A DNA stretch of 64,000 nt from Golubevia sp. BC0850. Taxonomy: Eukaryota; Basidiomycota; Exobasidiomycetes; Golubeviales; Golubeviaceae. This document shows positions 11,301-24,528 of this stretch, one piece after another (within the stretch, counting starts at the first letter, position 1; the number at the start of each line of letters is the position of its first letter). Made by a program: the position numbers and the translations under genes. The notes beneath the pieces were generated by a model. The model was not told the DNA's origin. It was given only the letters and a program-made list of their open reading frames with translations, and made no database searches. Location: assembly GCA_012976225.1 (NCBI GenBank), contig JAAVVG010000026.1, forward strand, positions 5,056 to 69,055, given 5' to 3'.

Positions 11301-14300
11301 AGCGACTAACACCCCCAATGACGGCGATCTCGGTTGTGACGTTGATGACCAGAGTTCCCAAGACGAAGAGATCCAAAGCGTTCCAGATGTTGAGAAGGTA
11401 GGCGTTGGGAGTGAAGGCGAATCCGTCAGCGATGACCTTGATGGCCAATTCCGAGATGAAGAAGATGGAAAGAGAGATCTCTGTGACGGAGAACCAAGAG
11501 TCCCTTCGAAGACCGTTCTCTCCATACCACTCTCTACGATAGGCGGGAGTAGCGACACCAGCAATGACGACACTGGCAGCGATAGCTAGGAAGATGGAGA
11601 CCTGGAAGAGGAGATACCTGAGCCTAGAGTAGGGTCTACCAAAGATACGTTCTCCGTAGGAGGGAGGAACGAGACTTTGACAGAACCTTCTCAACCGGCT
11701 ACGATTGTCGAAGATCCAGAGCGTCTTGTCGTAGGAGGGATGCGTGTTGATCAGAATGGCCTGCTGAACTCGAGGATCGTTCTCCACCCTTTGTTGATAG
11801 TTGGCGTCGACCTGAGCTTGAGTGAGTGGCTCCCTGCCTCCGAGTCCTAGATCCGTACGCATTCGATGAAGCTGTCTCTGTCGATGGAAGAGGTGCTCGT
11901 CGAACAGAGTTCCGTTGGCTCCTCGTGATTGCCTAGCGTTTGGACCTAAAGAAGCTTCTCCAGAAAGAGACTGCCTGAATTGTCTTGCTCGTAGAGTGTC
12001 TAGGGGCACCTCTTCTTCAGGGTTATCCAATCTCAAGACTCTCTTAGTAGTATCGAGGAATCTTTGGAACCTAGATGGATTGACGATGTTTTGAAGAGTG
12101 ACGCTCATCCTTCTTCTTCCCTTTTCGTCCACTTTCTCTTGATCTTGAGTAGAGGAAGTAGCAGCTCCAGCCAAGATGGCAGCGTTTCGATCTCTGAGGT
12201 ATCGATAAGGACTCAGTTTGTTCAAAAGTCCGGCTGTGGCTGATTGATCCTTCCCTTCCGCTTTCTTGAGGTACATTTCGATCTGTTGTTGTCGTTTTTG
12301 ACCTTCGGCGACGTTGAAGTTCTCGTTGATGACGGCGATGAACATTTGAAGCAGGATGACTGCGATAGGTGAAGGAGAAGAACGTCGACGTCAGAAAGCG
12401 ACACGAAGGAAATTGAAACCTCAAAAATCCGAAACTCACAATTGGCAAATAAGAACCAACCACAAATGAACATTCCAGCGATGACGGCTTGCTTGAATTG
12501 CTTTTCGTTAGAAAGAGAGGAGTAGAGAACAGTCGTCCAATCTTCTGAAGTAAAGATCTGAAGGTGGGAAGAAAGCAAAAGTGGCCATAGTCAGCGAAAG
12601 TGACTCATTCTGTCTCTCGGACGACGTCCTGAAGAAAAAAGCCAAAGACTCACCTGATACATAGCCAAGTACGAATTGAAGATCTGCTTGAAGTTCATCT
12701 CTACGTGTTCTCCATCATCTTCTTGAGGAATGTCTCCTCTGAAGAGTTGAGCAGCGACCAGGGCTGCAAGACCTACGGTCATGAGCAGAAAGAGAATCAT
12801 ATTGAATAAACCAGACATGGAACCAAAGACTCTAATCAGAAGAACCTCCATTCTAGGAACAGCAGCGATGACTCTGTAGAACCTAGCCAATTGAAAAAAA
12901 GTCATCCAAGGATAGACTGGAGAATTCTTGATTTGAGGAATCTGAGAGATAGAGGTGATGACAGCCAATCCTAGATCGGCAAGGTTTCTTTTGTGAGATA
13001 AGAAGTCTCTCCAATCATTGTCCAAGACGAAAGAGATGAACCTGAACATGATTTCGACGTCGAAGGCGACAGTGAACCAAAGTTCGGTAAGTTCTTGTCG
13101 TCTTTGCATGGCTGTAGTACTGTAAGATGCTTGAGAAGCTTGAACTCCGAGATCGGCAACGATGGCTGCTAGCCAGAAGTACTTGGTGTAACCCCAAATC
13201 CTCTTGTAGACATCGGCGGCACGCTTCCTTCTTCTCATTCCTTTGGTAGTGTCGACCTCAGGTTTGGGAGCAGCTACGACATCGATCCTGGAAAGAGAGA
13301 GGAAGAAAGGAAGGAAGGCGGACAAGAGATGGAAAGAACCAAATCAGCAAGTGTCTCAATCATTTCTCTCTACCGAATCCAACTCACTTCTTGTTGGTAA
13401 AAGCACTCTGCTTAGTCTCTCCAGTAATAACACTGAAAGTATTTGTAATAACAGCAACGAACAAATTAGCCAAGAAGAAATTGAGAAGAATTAATCCAAT
13501 GACGAAATAAAGGCAAGAAGCATAATAATCAGCGTCAATCATATCATACATGGTTTGAGACCAATTATTACTAGAGATGATGATGACGACTTGAAGTAAA
13601 GAAGCGAAAATATCATCGAAACTGAGGACTCCGTTCTCTGGATTCTGTTTACTTTCAACGCAGACTTGACCTGTAGGACAAATATAACCTTTAGGACTAA
13701 GAGATTCAGGTTTCCGATCCGTAGTAAGATGACCTCTGGCTTCATTGGTAGTTGCATTTATGAATCCACCACAGATTTGACTTAAAGTGACGTTGTTTGG
13801 ACCACCGGGCATGAGACCAGGGATAGCACCAGGAGGTAGACCGCTCGATAATTCAGGTACGTCTGAGAAATAGACGCAACTTCTTCTGTAACTCCCTTTG
13901 AAAGATTGTAAACCGATGACAGAGAAGAGTAACATGGCGAAGACTGTGAAGAACAAGACGTTGGCTAAAAGAGGACCTGCTTGCTTTAAACTGTTGAGAA
14001 TCGTAGAGGTGCCACTAGTAGCGGTGAGCAACCTAGAAGCTCTCAAGACCGAAAGAGCTCTGAAGATGTAGATGTGATGATTTGCAGTGTTCTCAGTTCC
14101 GAACATACAGAGTATGAAAGTGATCCAGAATCCAATGACAGCTACTAGATCGATTCGGTTCCAAGAATGTCGAAGGTAGGCGTAATGAGCCGCTTGAGCT
14201 CTTTGAGAGGCGATGGCTTCAACGAAAGGAGTTTTCTGAGCTGCTTTCTGCATGAACTTTGAAGCGTAAGGATCCGAGGCGTGGAGATGAGGAACCGTTC

Positions 14301-16975
14301 CAGTCCGATTCAAAGCATGACCTATTGGAACTGATCCAGTTCTTGAATGGAAAGCTCCTTTGGTTCCAGTGCTGCTCGTCGTTCCTTCCTGGTAGTGAGT
14401 TTGAGTTGAGGCTACAAAAGTAGAAAGTCTATCTGCACTGAAAGTTCTGTTCCTCGTAGGTCTCTCCTGAGCTCCTCCTTGACCGTGGCCGAAACCATTT
14501 CCTTTCTCGGCTTGAGCTGAGGCGTAGCCACTTTGACCTCCATCGGCTTGAATCTTCAGAGGATCAGCCAAACCAGAAGTCTTGTACCTCACAGTTGGCA
14601 TTCGATTGGGAGAGGTTCCTCTGACCCCGAACTCGTGCTCAGCTCTTGGTTTGAGAGCGTTGGAAGCCTTGCTCTTGAGAGAATCTCCGAGGACAGCAAA
14701 GGTGTCTAAAGTGTTGGACTTTGACATTCTTCTTCTAGGATCAAAGTCTTGCAGATCAGCATCGTGTCTGACCACTTTGCTCGAGCCTCCAGAGATTGAG
14801 CGAGCAGTGGAAGTTTGACTGATTCCGAAATTTAGAGTTGGTCGAGCGGGAGCTTCCGAAGGTTCGACTTGGGAGGCTGGATCGTACATCGGAGGAGGAT
14901 TGATAACCAGTCCGGAGACGATGATACGAGCTAGGACTTCGATACTGAGGACAGAAAGAGAAATGAGGCAGAGAAGTTCAGCGAAACGGAATCATCTACC
15001 CCCTTCTTTGTTTGTTTGAGTCGTCTGCCGACACTCACGTAAAGACGACAAAGATTCCTAAAAGAGCGTAGTCCGGCCAGTAATCGAAGTAACCAACTTT
15101 TCGTGGATATTCGAAGACATCTTGAGCAGATTGAATCACCAGAATAACGACATTGGCAACAATCATGATCAAAACCAAAGGTTCAATCCACCAGTAACCC
15201 ATTAATTTAGCCAAAGCTCTTCTAACTTTAGATGTAGGACCAAAGAACCCTAACGATTTCCCTCTCAAAAGTTGATTACTTGGATCCCAATCTTGAACCG
15301 GTTGGGAAGAACTGACAGGTCTAAACCCATCATTGACTTCATCCGAAGAATGAGAAGAATAAGAATCAGAATCGTTCTCATCGGCATCTGGTAATCTGGT
15401 ATGACCGGCTTTATTCCTTAAACCGTTTCCATTCTCATTTCCATCTAAATTGACAACCCTTCTTGAGATTCTCTTGATGGATTTCCCAACTTTGTTGAAA
15501 GAGGATTTGGCCTTTTCCATTCCTTGATCTGTGAAATTGACGTGTTCTGTCCCTTCAACTCCACCTGCACCTGCAGCTAAAGTATAGAAATCAGCGGAAG
15601 ATCTGTGAACCAAACCTCTTTGTCTTCGTCTTTCTTCAGCTGCATCTTCAACATCTACATCTTGAAATGCTAAATTCCTACCAGCTTGATCTAGATTCCT
15701 AGTTCTAAGACCTTCTCCTAGTTCAGGTGGAGAATCAGTCCAACCGACTGGACTATCGGTCCTTTGAATTCCAAAGGCATTCCCATTCCTGAAAAGACCA
15801 GGACCAGGCACAGCAGAACTAGATGAAGAAGTAGTATTAAAAGTATTCTGTCTTGAACCTTCTGCTCTATCTCTATTCGGATAATCAAATCGATCGTACC
15901 CCATTTGAGCTTGATGAGATCTTAGAACTACTCCTTCAGAGCCTGAGTCTGGATCGTTAAGATCTAAAGTAGCCATGGAAGGGTTTTGAAGAGAGTTGAG
16001 ACTCATCCCAGCTGGTCCCATCATTCCCATTGGCATGGAAGGAGAACCATTTGGCGAATCTTCAACTTGAGAAGGTAAACCTCCCATTCCATAAGATTCG
16101 GTATGAGAATGGGAATAAGGATAATCATTGTAATTCCTACTCCTTGCGGTCGGATTTGAAGAACCAGCAGTGGTGGTAGCTGAACCTATCTCTTGGCCAA
16201 TCCCAACTCCAACTCTTCCTCCTCTACTCAGCTCCACCGTCTTCTCTTCCTCATCTGCGTTACTCAATAGAATCCCAGGCATATCTAAACTACCAGTTCC
16301 GAATCTGGAAGGATTGTTTGAGGAATTGAGGTCGATCTCTGAGGAATGAGGTGAAAGGTTTAAAGGACCTCTAATTCTACTTTTACTTCCCAAATCGCCA
16401 GCATTACTTGAAGAAGAAGTAGAAGTTGTATTACTATCATTTAGCCTATGCCTACTTATATTGCCAATCTGATTTGAAGGGAATTGAATAGAAGGAACTG
16501 GACTTGTTGGAGACGGAAGAGTTGGAGTGACAGCTCCAGTGGAACCTGAACCTCCAACTGTTGTTGAGACTCCTAGGTTGAGATCAGGCATATCTACGTT
16601 GCCATAATAATAAGAAGAAATGAAAGGATTTGAACTTGGGGAAGGGAAAGAGGAAGAATTTGAGATTGAGAATCTATTGGGAGAGGAAACGTTGGAAGCG
16701 TTTGAATTGGAATTGGAATGTGAGGCTCGGCTTTCTGAATTTCTATTGAAATTGCTAGTGTTATCATCATGTGGAAATTCATTTCTTGGATCCGTTAAAG
16801 TGGAAGAAGTGGTAGTGGATGTAGAAGTAGAAGTAGAGGTAGGTGCAGCAGTAGATGTAGATGATTGAGCTGCTGCTGATGAAGGTTCTAACAAAGTTGG
16901 TGCTATGATTAAATCTGAATCTTGAGAATCATTACTCCATTCATTTCTATCTCTATTTCTATTAGGTCGGGTCAT
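8378..16975 (-). CDS. CCH1: Voltage-gated calcium channel, Cch1 type
   Basis: Nine exons give 2,635 residues: 16975-15039, 14944-13388, 13287-12654, 12557-12440, 12359-10515, 10425-10158, 10074-9898, 9825-9671 and 9594-8378. It is the pore subunit of the fungal high-affinity plasma-membrane calcium channel, which works with Mid1. Four ion-channel repeats are visible, and every join restores conserved text (FVVFT to IEVLARI; FAN to [15 protein letters not shown]). The pore positions read SNNW, SEDW, LEGW and GEGW, an N-E-E-E filter. The first ~590 residues are Ser/Asn/Thr-rich and disordered. An insertion of about 240 residues, basic and Ser-rich, separates S2 from S3 in repeat I. The C-terminal cytoplasmic tail starts with a region like the EF-hand-adjacent part of calcium channels and ends Ser/Pro-rich. 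The identity is secure; exact N-terminal start is not proven. Confidence 0.95.
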
Positions 16976-17419
16976 TATGGGAGAGGTAGAGTTGAAGATT
17001 GAGGAGAGTAGATTGCTGTGCTTGATTCGATTCCCCCTTTGGGACTGCAGAATTCACGTAGAAAGCCCCCACCCTCTCTTTGAAGCTATTGGTGCTTGAT
17101 CTTGAATTGATTGAGCGTATTCGAAGTAATGCTTTAGATGAGACTTGCTGTATAAAGGCTTGATATGTATTGTAGTGAATTGTGGGTGTCAGGTTGGAGA
17201 GCAACAACTTCACGTAAACAGAAGAAGCCAAAGTCATCTCACCTCCGTCGACTCGCTTACCCTCATCCCTAAGTTGTAATGGTTTTTTCATTGAAGTTGA
17301 GTAAGATTGAGTGGAATTTAAAAATACAATTATGACTGAAAAGCAAGAAATGAGTATGAGAAAAACGGGGGCGGGGGGAGAGTGGAACCAGGTAGACTTT
17401 TTTAAAAGAAAGGTATAAT
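16976..17419. other. CCH1 upstream region
   Basis: The region lies between the CCH1 start and the NUC1 stop. There is a G-rich run around 17366-17380 and no gene. It should contain the CCH1 promoter and leader and the NUC1 3' UTR. Confidence 0.4.
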
Positions 17420-19142
17420 TTAAGCAGTATTTCTCCTCTGTTGACCAACTTGTTTATTCCTATCACTGAAATCTCTAATGACAAGATCACAAGAGACGAG
17501 ATCACAAAGATGTTTAGAAGCAGCTTTAAGAGCTGGTGGGAAGAAAGTTAGACCTGCAGATCTTTCCACCGTTTCAACTGGTCGAAGGGAGATGAGAGAG
17601 AAGGAAAGGGTGAGGTTTCAGTGTTCTGAGAGAAATAGAAATAGAAGGTAGGAGAAAGAGGTGAGTATGAGGATTTGGAGGTACTGACCTGGAACGGAGA
17701 AACTTCTCAAAGGGACTGTATCTGGAATGATGGCATTGGGCAAAACGAAAGCTGTCATTGCGATTTGTTTTGAAGAGATTCCATTTCCTAAACCTAAGAA
17801 GGAAGTGCTAGGTTGAGGTGCTGTTAGACTTGTGGAACTTGAAGAAGATGCAGGAGGTGGAAGAATTGGAACGTTAGGTTTCAACCCGACTCCTAAAATC
17901 ACTTTTGCGAAATGAGTTGGGACTGCTACGTTTGGTGGATTTCCGATGACTCTGAGAGAGAAAACATGGGTACGAAAGGAAGGAGTCAAATCGAGGAAAA
18001 TTAAAGGTCAGCTTCTATGCTTCGAAGGTGAGAGGAAAGAGGGAAAGAAGAAGAAAAAAGAAGATCCTGCGAATATACTCGCTCATAAGTGACTCTCATT
18101 TTCCCATCCCCACTCATCTTAGGTAAATAAAGTGGTACAGTGAAAACCCAAACGTCATCAAATTTCCCAGTCAATTTCCTAACGAAATCTTCTGTATGAG
18201 CCCAATAATTCCGATTGAAACCTTCTCCAACTTGAGGTGCAATGTTGGACAACAAAAAGGTTTGATCCATTGCTTTTTGAGAAGATTTGGCATCTGCAGC
18301 TGGTACTAGATGTCCACGATCGTAACCTGAGCGAAAGTAATCGGCTAACTTGGACCGGAATTCAGGTGGGATTGAAACGTCTTCTTTGAAAACTGAATGA
18401 GACCGATCTGGTTTGGAAGAAGGCGTATTTGGTGAAGATGGAGGAGGGAGTAAGGAGGTGGAAGTGAGGTGTTCTGCTGTCCAGGAAGCATGTCGAAGAC
18501 GTCGATCATAAGATGAGAGGTAGACTTCATGTGAAAGTAGGTCGGAAATTGGACCTGTGGGAGGTTGATAGATAGAGGAAGGCTTCAGTAAAATGACTTC
18601 ATAGGAGGATTGTTCTTCCCTCTTCCTCCCCGAACCCCCCCCCCCTTCCATAAGCCTACTTTGTTTTATGATCAGTGTTAAGAGGTTTGAATTCAAAGAA
18701 TGAAGGCTTTCATTTGAAAGGATCATTCTCGGCGTATATTAAATATTGCCATCATTTCGTAACAAAACAAACAGAAAGGGGTGTTTCTATTCCCTCTCTA
18801 CCTAACCCCATCTCCTTCCAGGCTCCTTGAAATGGTTTTCAGGTTATTTAAATAAGACTCACCTGGAAATCCACCCGGTCCAAGAATGCTTCCAGCTTTC
18901 AAAGATCCGACTCCTGAATCGACTAGACTTCCTTCCACTTTCCCAAGCGAAGGTGAAGATGGTTGTTGTGGTTGCTGAGGAATTGCAGTCGGCTGCTGCT
19001 TCTCTGAACTTTTAGTTAGGCTAACACCAGCTCCACCTAAAAGGATTCCTGATGAGAAAGCAATGACTGGTAGTAGATAGGAAGACATGTTGGAAGAAGA
19101 TGGCATGGGGGTGTCAAAGGGGGAGGAAGAAGGAAGAATCAA
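17420..19142 (-). CDS. NUC1: Mitochondrial DNA/RNA endonuclease G family
   Basis: Four exons (19142-18863, 18554-18083, 17951-17689 and 17577-17420) give 390 residues. The family is a sugar-nonspecific nuclease of the mitochondrial intermembrane space or inner membrane, linked to mtDNA turnover and cell death. Residues about 19-41 form a hydrophobic anchor. The active-site motif DRGHLVPAAD lies near residue 170, with the expected downstream SNIAPQ and NRNYWAHTE. The C-terminal exon carries VERSAGLTFFP, typical of the family. A Pro/Ser-rich loop of about 25 residues precedes the active site. To rebuild TYEVIGNPPNVAVPTHF, intron 2 must start with GC (GCGAGT) rather than GT. The alternative GT donor breaks the frame. 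Methionines at 19106 and 19088 are possible alternative starts. Confidence 0.93.
17952..18082 (-). other. Probable GC-AG intron in NUC1
   Basis: On the minus strand exon 2 ends at TATGA and the intron begins GCGAGT, ending TCTCTCAG. Only this donor leaves the two bases that, with the next A, give Glu and the conserved YEVIGNPPN. The nearby GTATAT donor, four bases further in, puts exon 3 in the wrong frame. Confidence 0.75.
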
Positions 19143-19783
19143 GAAACCAATTTCAGAAGAAAGGAAGCGCAGAACACTCCTGTGTGCTCTGTCTCAGAGA
19201 ATCGAAAGAAAGAGGGAAATTCAATTGGATAGATTCTGATAATGTCTATAGTGCTTTACAAAGAAGGGAGAGAGAGAGAGGAACAGGGATAGAGCAGAGA
19301 CCATCACCAACCACCGACGAATACCAAGAAGTAGAAAGGAAGAAGGAAAAGTCTCAGTTAAGACATTATTAAAAAGTTATCTGCAATCGCCCAGTCTCCA
19401 CGTAGGGACAACTTTGCGCTAAGTGCTTGACTCTATATTGGTTATTTCCTCATCGACCTTGGAACTTTCTTCCTTTCCCTTATGGATTCTGTTGGAGTGA
19501 ATGGGGTGGGACAGGAAGGGGGACACAGCTTTGGGCTTGAGAGATGATAAAAGTAACTTAATTTAATTGATATTGCTTGAAGAATGAACAGTGAATAGAG
19601 AGAATAGAGAGGGAGTGTGATGCGGTGATGGGGGGAGAGAAGAAGAAAGTTGTTCTGCTTTGCAGCCTTGGGAGAATTGTGAGTCGCGCTGCTGCACACA
19701 GGTGGGATATTCCTCCGTCTCTGCCAAACTCTTTCTCCCTTTCCACCCACCTCTCTCCTTCCCTTCCACTTACACTTCTAATC
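19143..19783. promoter_or_regulatory. Divergent promoter region of NUC1 and PDA1
   Basis: Both genes start outward from this 641-base gap. The PDA1 side has a long CT tract just before the ATG (about 19700-19780), as seen before many fungal starts. There is no clear TATA box. Purine-rich tracts on the plus strand at 19265-19355 mark the NUC1 leader side. Confidence 0.5.
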
Positions 19784-21660
19784 ATGATGGCCTTACCTTC
19801 CATCGTCCGCTCTTCTCTACCAAAAAGTGGCGCTTCTGCTTCCTTCGCTGCTCGTTCTCTGGTGAGTAGAGTTACCCAATCTGATACCTCTCTCTCCTAC
19901 TCGTCCTCAAAGTCTTCCCTTCTTGTTCCCATTAACTAATCCTCTCTTCTCCTCCTCTTCCCATTCCATGCCTTTCAATTCTTCAATTCTCTTTCTCGAC
20001 TTTACCTACTCAGTCAACTCTTTCCTCTCGTACTCTACCTTCAATCACCAAATCCAATACCAATTCCCCAACCGCCTCTTCCTCAAGATCAGTTCACATC
20101 ACAGCCGATTCCTCTTCCATTTCTCAAGATTCCACAATTCCAGTCGGTTCTTCAGATACTTTCAAAGTCTCTCTCTCACCAGAATCTTTCCATGGACATC
20201 TGACTGAAGTTCCTTCTTTGGAAGTTGAAACTTCTAAAGATCATTTAGTCAAACTCTATGAGGAAATGGTTAAGATGAGAAGAATGGAAATGGCCGCTGA
20301 TCAACTTTATAAACAGAAATTAATTAGAGGGTTCTGTCATTTAGCGATCGGTCAGGTGAGTTTCCAGAAAACAAGTTGGGAGAGAAAGATTGGGAAAAAT
20401 GAACGGGCCGCCCTTCAGTTCAAATTTTGGGCAAGGTGGGGACAATGAACAAGGAAAGGTTGCTCTTGTGAAGGTCATTCAAACCAAAGGAGTTGATAGA
20501 CGATTCATAATCTTGTATCTCATCAGCCTCAAAGCCATTGTATGTTGGTCTGAACTGAGTTTCCTTCCCTCTAATCCCCCCCCCCAATCTCTCCGTCTCT
20601 ATCTCAACAGGAAGCTGTCGCTGTAGGAATGGAATCTGGAATGAAACCATCTGACAAGCTCATCACTGCTTACAGATGTCATCCTTTCACAGTTCAAAAA
20701 GGTGGTTCGATCAAGAGTGTCATCGCTGAACTTTTCGGTGAGTTTGCCCTTCCCTTATCTTCCTCCTTTCCCTCTTCCCCTCCTTTCTTGGCCACTTCCC
20801 CCTCTTCCTTCTCCTGACCCGGTCTACTTTTCTTTGTTCTAAAGGACGTGCCGACGGAATTTCCAACGGAAAGGGAGGATCCATGCACATGTTCACTCCA
20901 ACTTTCTTTGGAGGTAACGGAATTGTTGGAGCTCAAGTTCCAGTAGGAGCTGGAATCGCTTTTGCTCAACAATACCTAGGAAAGAAGGATGCTGTCTTTG
21001 CTATGTATGGAGATGGTGCTTCGAATCAAGGTCAAGTCTTTGAAGCTTTCAACATGGCCAAGTTATGGAATCTACCTTGTGTTTTCGTTTGTGAGAACAA
21101 CAAGTATGGTATGGGAACTAGTGCTGAGAGAAGTAGTATGAACACTAAGTACTTCACGAGAGGAGATGTGATTCCTGGTTTGCAGGTGAGTTCAGGAGGT
21201 AGAAAAGAGGAGCATACATTCAACAAATCGAGGTTCGATTGCCGACCAGAGAGATGTGAACTCATCCTCTTTTCCTTTTGATTTGTTTCTGATCTTCTCT
21301 TTCGTTCGATAGGTCAACGCCATGGACGTCTTAGCAGTTCATCAAGCAGTCAAACACGTTTCAGAATTCACTTTAGCTGGAAATGGTCCAATGCTTTTAG
21401 AATTGGTCACTTATCGTTACGGAGGACACTCTCTTTCAGATCCGGGTACTACTTACCGTACCAGAGATGAAATCCAGGCTATGAGATCGAGCTCGGATCC
21501 TATTCAAGGACTGAAGGCTAAGATGTTGGAATGGGGAGTTGTTGAAGAAAGTCACTTGAAAAAGATTGACAAGGCTGCTAAGGAAGAAGTTGATACTGCT
21601 GTTGAGGAGGCTAAACTAAGTCCTGAACCTGCTGTTGAAGAACTTTGGACGGATATCTAG
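19784..21660 (+). CDS. PDA1: Pyruvate dehydrogenase E1 component, alpha subunit
   Basis: Five exons (19784-19861, 20014-20355, 20611-20737, 20845-21185 and 21313-21660) give 411 residues. With E1 beta it decarboxylates pyruvate in the mitochondrial matrix. The N-terminus is Ser/Arg-rich without early acidic residues, as expected for a presequence. The thiamine diphosphate motif [20 protein letters not shown] starts near residue 238. [20 protein letters not shown] near the C-terminus includes the serines that PDH kinase phosphorylates in this family. Joins rebuild conserved text (CHLAIGQ to EAVAVGM; AELF to GRADG). Of the two adjacent ATGs the first (19784) is used here. The length fits the family. 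Confidence 0.96.
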
Positions 21661-22479
21661 TGGGTACTCGAGGATCTTGGGATGGAAGAGAAGTGGATAT
21701 TTCTTTTATCAGTGCAAGTCTTTGTTTCTAATCAAACGTCTTCTCTATCTCTTTTCTCCTTCTCTCTTCCTTTTCAACCAAACAGCCACAGAGGTTCCGA
21801 GCCTGACTTCATGCGTGGACGTGAAAGAGAGGAGATTCATTACTACAAGAAATAGATGAAAAGGCTTTTCGTCCTTCGATGACTCGGTTCAAACGGAGGA
21901 TGAAAGAGATGAAGTTTCAAAATGTCGTAAATACTATTTCCATCTCCCCCTCTCCGTTTTATTCTTTAGAAGATGCTCATTTTTAGTTGGTAGAAAAGAG
22001 GGAGAAGAAGGAAGAAATTCATGTCAGATAGAAGGGTTGAAGGGTTCTCTATTGATCTTTTAACGATCTCGAAATCGATGTTTCTCAAACGCAATTTGGG
22101 TTGATGATTTATTTGGTGACAATTTGGGTTAGGGTTCAACGAGGACCGGCAAGGTGCTTCGACATCGGGTAGATCGCGACTTAAACGAACCTAAATTGTT
22201 GTTCAAACTTTACTTCTCTTCTTCCCCTTCTTCCCACTTCTTCCTCTTCTCTTCTTCTCTAAACTTCTGTTGAGTAGTGACAGAAGGGATTTTCAAAAGC
22301 ACATAGACGAAAGCCCAGTCAGAACTCATAGAAGAACGGAAACTGTCGGGTAGAAAATCTTGGAGAAAAGAACGAAACGAAAGCTATTTTGACAAAAGGT
22401 CAACACAGCACAACGAGGATCAAAGAGAATTCGAGATTGAATCAAGTTCTAAGCAGTTGACACCATACACCAAATCATC
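21661..22479. other. Intergenic region, PDA1 to thioesterase
   Basis: 819 bases without a supportable gene. The PDA1 side contains CT-rich and purine-rich 3' flank. The last 250 bases form the thioesterase promoter and leader. Confidence 0.4.
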
Positions 22480-23860
22480 ATGGAAGATCAATTGCCCTTC
22501 AACGAAGTCATTGCCATCAAGAAGATCGGAGAAAATCAATTCGAATCTATTCATCCTCCTATCGCTTTGGGTGGAACTAGTGCTTATGGGGGAACGTGAG
22601 TTTTTTCTGAAATACTTGTTTTTCGAATATCAGATCAGAAGGATCTGTGAAGAGAGAAGGAACAGACTCGCCGGCGAAGCTCTTTTGACACTTGCGATTC
22701 TCCACTTTTCACTTCCCTTGCTCCCCACACACGCAGTCTCATTGGTCTATCGCTAGTGGCAGCTTATCAAACTTTACCAAAAGACTCAAAACATAAACCT
22801 TATTCGCTCCAAGGGAATTATCTAGGTGAGCTTGCTTGCTCTTGAACCTGACACTCGATGATGCTTCATTTCTGATTCCCCTCATCTCTATAAACAGGCG
22901 CAACTTCCATCGACGACGTAGTCTCAATCAGGGTCACTTCTATCAGAGACACTAGGACCTTCGCAACCAGACACGTCGTCTTATCTCAGACCGTCAACTC
23001 CGAAGATGACGACTCCAAAGTTACCAGAGATTGCATGTCTGTGGTAATTGACTTCATAGTCAAAGGAGATCAGAATATGGTGACCTATTCCGCTAAACCT
23101 TTCGATGAAGAGATCCCAAATCACAAAGGGTTGAAAACAACCATCGAAGCTCTGGATTATAGAATCGAGAAGGGAGAATTGGACGCTGGGATCAAAGACA
23201 TTTGGCAGTTCGGTTATGCTCCTATGTTGGAGATTTTCGAACAAAAAAGTTTACCCAATAGTGGTGAGTTCTATCTCAGAGAGCGGAATCTTTGAGAAGG
23301 GGGTCATGAAATTAAGAAGAGAGGTCGGGGAATCACAGAGCTGACGGCACCTCCCTTTTTATCGATCCTCAGTTCTGGGTCAGAACATGATGGGAATGAT
23401 GCACAAGAAAGCAACCACTCAAGATTCTAGATATGTCACAGACAAGACTGGATCCGATTGGTTCAAAGTTAGACTTCCAATCAATTCATCAACTTCAACT
23501 TCTTCACTTCCATTACTCCCAGGATCTGAGAAAACCATCTTCCTTTCCTTTGCTTTGGATTCTGCTCTCATCTATCTTCCTCTAGCTTTCAATCGCCTGT
23601 CTCCAATGAATGCCTCTGCAAATTCAAGCTCTGATTTCTCTGTCAGATTTCATCTAGACGATTTCGACGCTGAAGGTTGGTTCTTCAGAGAAATGAAAAC
23701 CATCTCGAGTGGAGATGAGAGAACCTTTAATGAAGCTAAGGTTTGGGTCGAAGATGAGAAAGTTGAAGGTGGTTTGAACTTGGTGGCTAGTATGAGTCAA
23801 ACTTGTGTACTTAGAGCTAAGGAAGGGAAAGCAGAGAAGGATAGAAAGTCAAAGCTTTGA
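22480..23860 (+). CDS. Peroxisomal acyl-CoA thioesterase II (TesB family)
   Basis: Four exons (22480-22595, 22737-22825, 22898-23263 and 23373-23860) give 352 residues. The enzyme hydrolyses fatty acyl-CoA and helps fatty-acid turnover. The family has a double hotdog fold. The first hotdog carries the typical GGTLIGLSLVAAYQT and VTSIRDTRTFATRHVVLSQ. The second carries LSFALDSALIYLPL and VRFHLDDFDAEGWFF. The protein ends in Ser-Lys-Leu, a classic PTS1 peroxisomal signal, matching yeast Tes1/Pte1. Joins are all in phase with GTGAG or GTGAGC donors. Medium linkers near the middle are Ser/Thr-rich. Confidence 0.92.
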
Positions 23861-24528
23861 GATTGGAGGGGTCAAGAGGAGGTTGGCGAAGCCGAAGAGA
23901 GAGAACAGTTATCTGGAATACATACCAAAGGATATTCAAATTTTGTCAGTCTAATCGTGCAAATCATCAGATCATTCATTCTTGAACATCCTTTTCTGCT
24001 GATTGGGAGAACTGCGAGATGGAAAAAGTGAAAAGTGAGAAAGAATCCTCCAGCTCTGATGATACGTTCTTAATCCCTCATGACTCACTGTAGATCCCAT
24101 GAACCTTTCTCAAAACCAAAGGGGCTACGTTGCAGAATCAAGAGGGATCGAGTGGTTACGTGAAGAGCGAAGAGCGAAAAGTTGTAGAGATCCGCGGAAG
24201 CTTGAATCTTCCCGTCGGCCAAATCCTTTTCAGAATGCTCTAAAGATTGGATTTCAAAAATTTGATTTGAATGCTGTAAAACGATTCCAAGCGAACTTTG
24301 AGTTGTTGAGGGTCAGATTCCAGATTCACGACACGCAAGTCGAAGAAATCTACGCGATGAATTCCTCCTTCCCTCCCACCCACTACATCTTTTTTCATTC
24401 TTCTTCCGATTCAAGATAAGAAGACTTGCCGAATCTTCTAGACAAACTTCGATCTATCTCACCATCAACCACCAAAGAGGTAGGAAGCGCAATCTCTCAG
24501 TCTCAACCAGTACTCTACTCAGCTCATC
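23861..24528. other. Intergenic region before SPT16
   Basis: A 107-codon open frame (24099-24419) has no ORF-supporting context or domain. The last 100 bases are CT/CAA-rich and lead to the SPT16 start. No tRNA-like fold seen. Confidence 0.4.
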
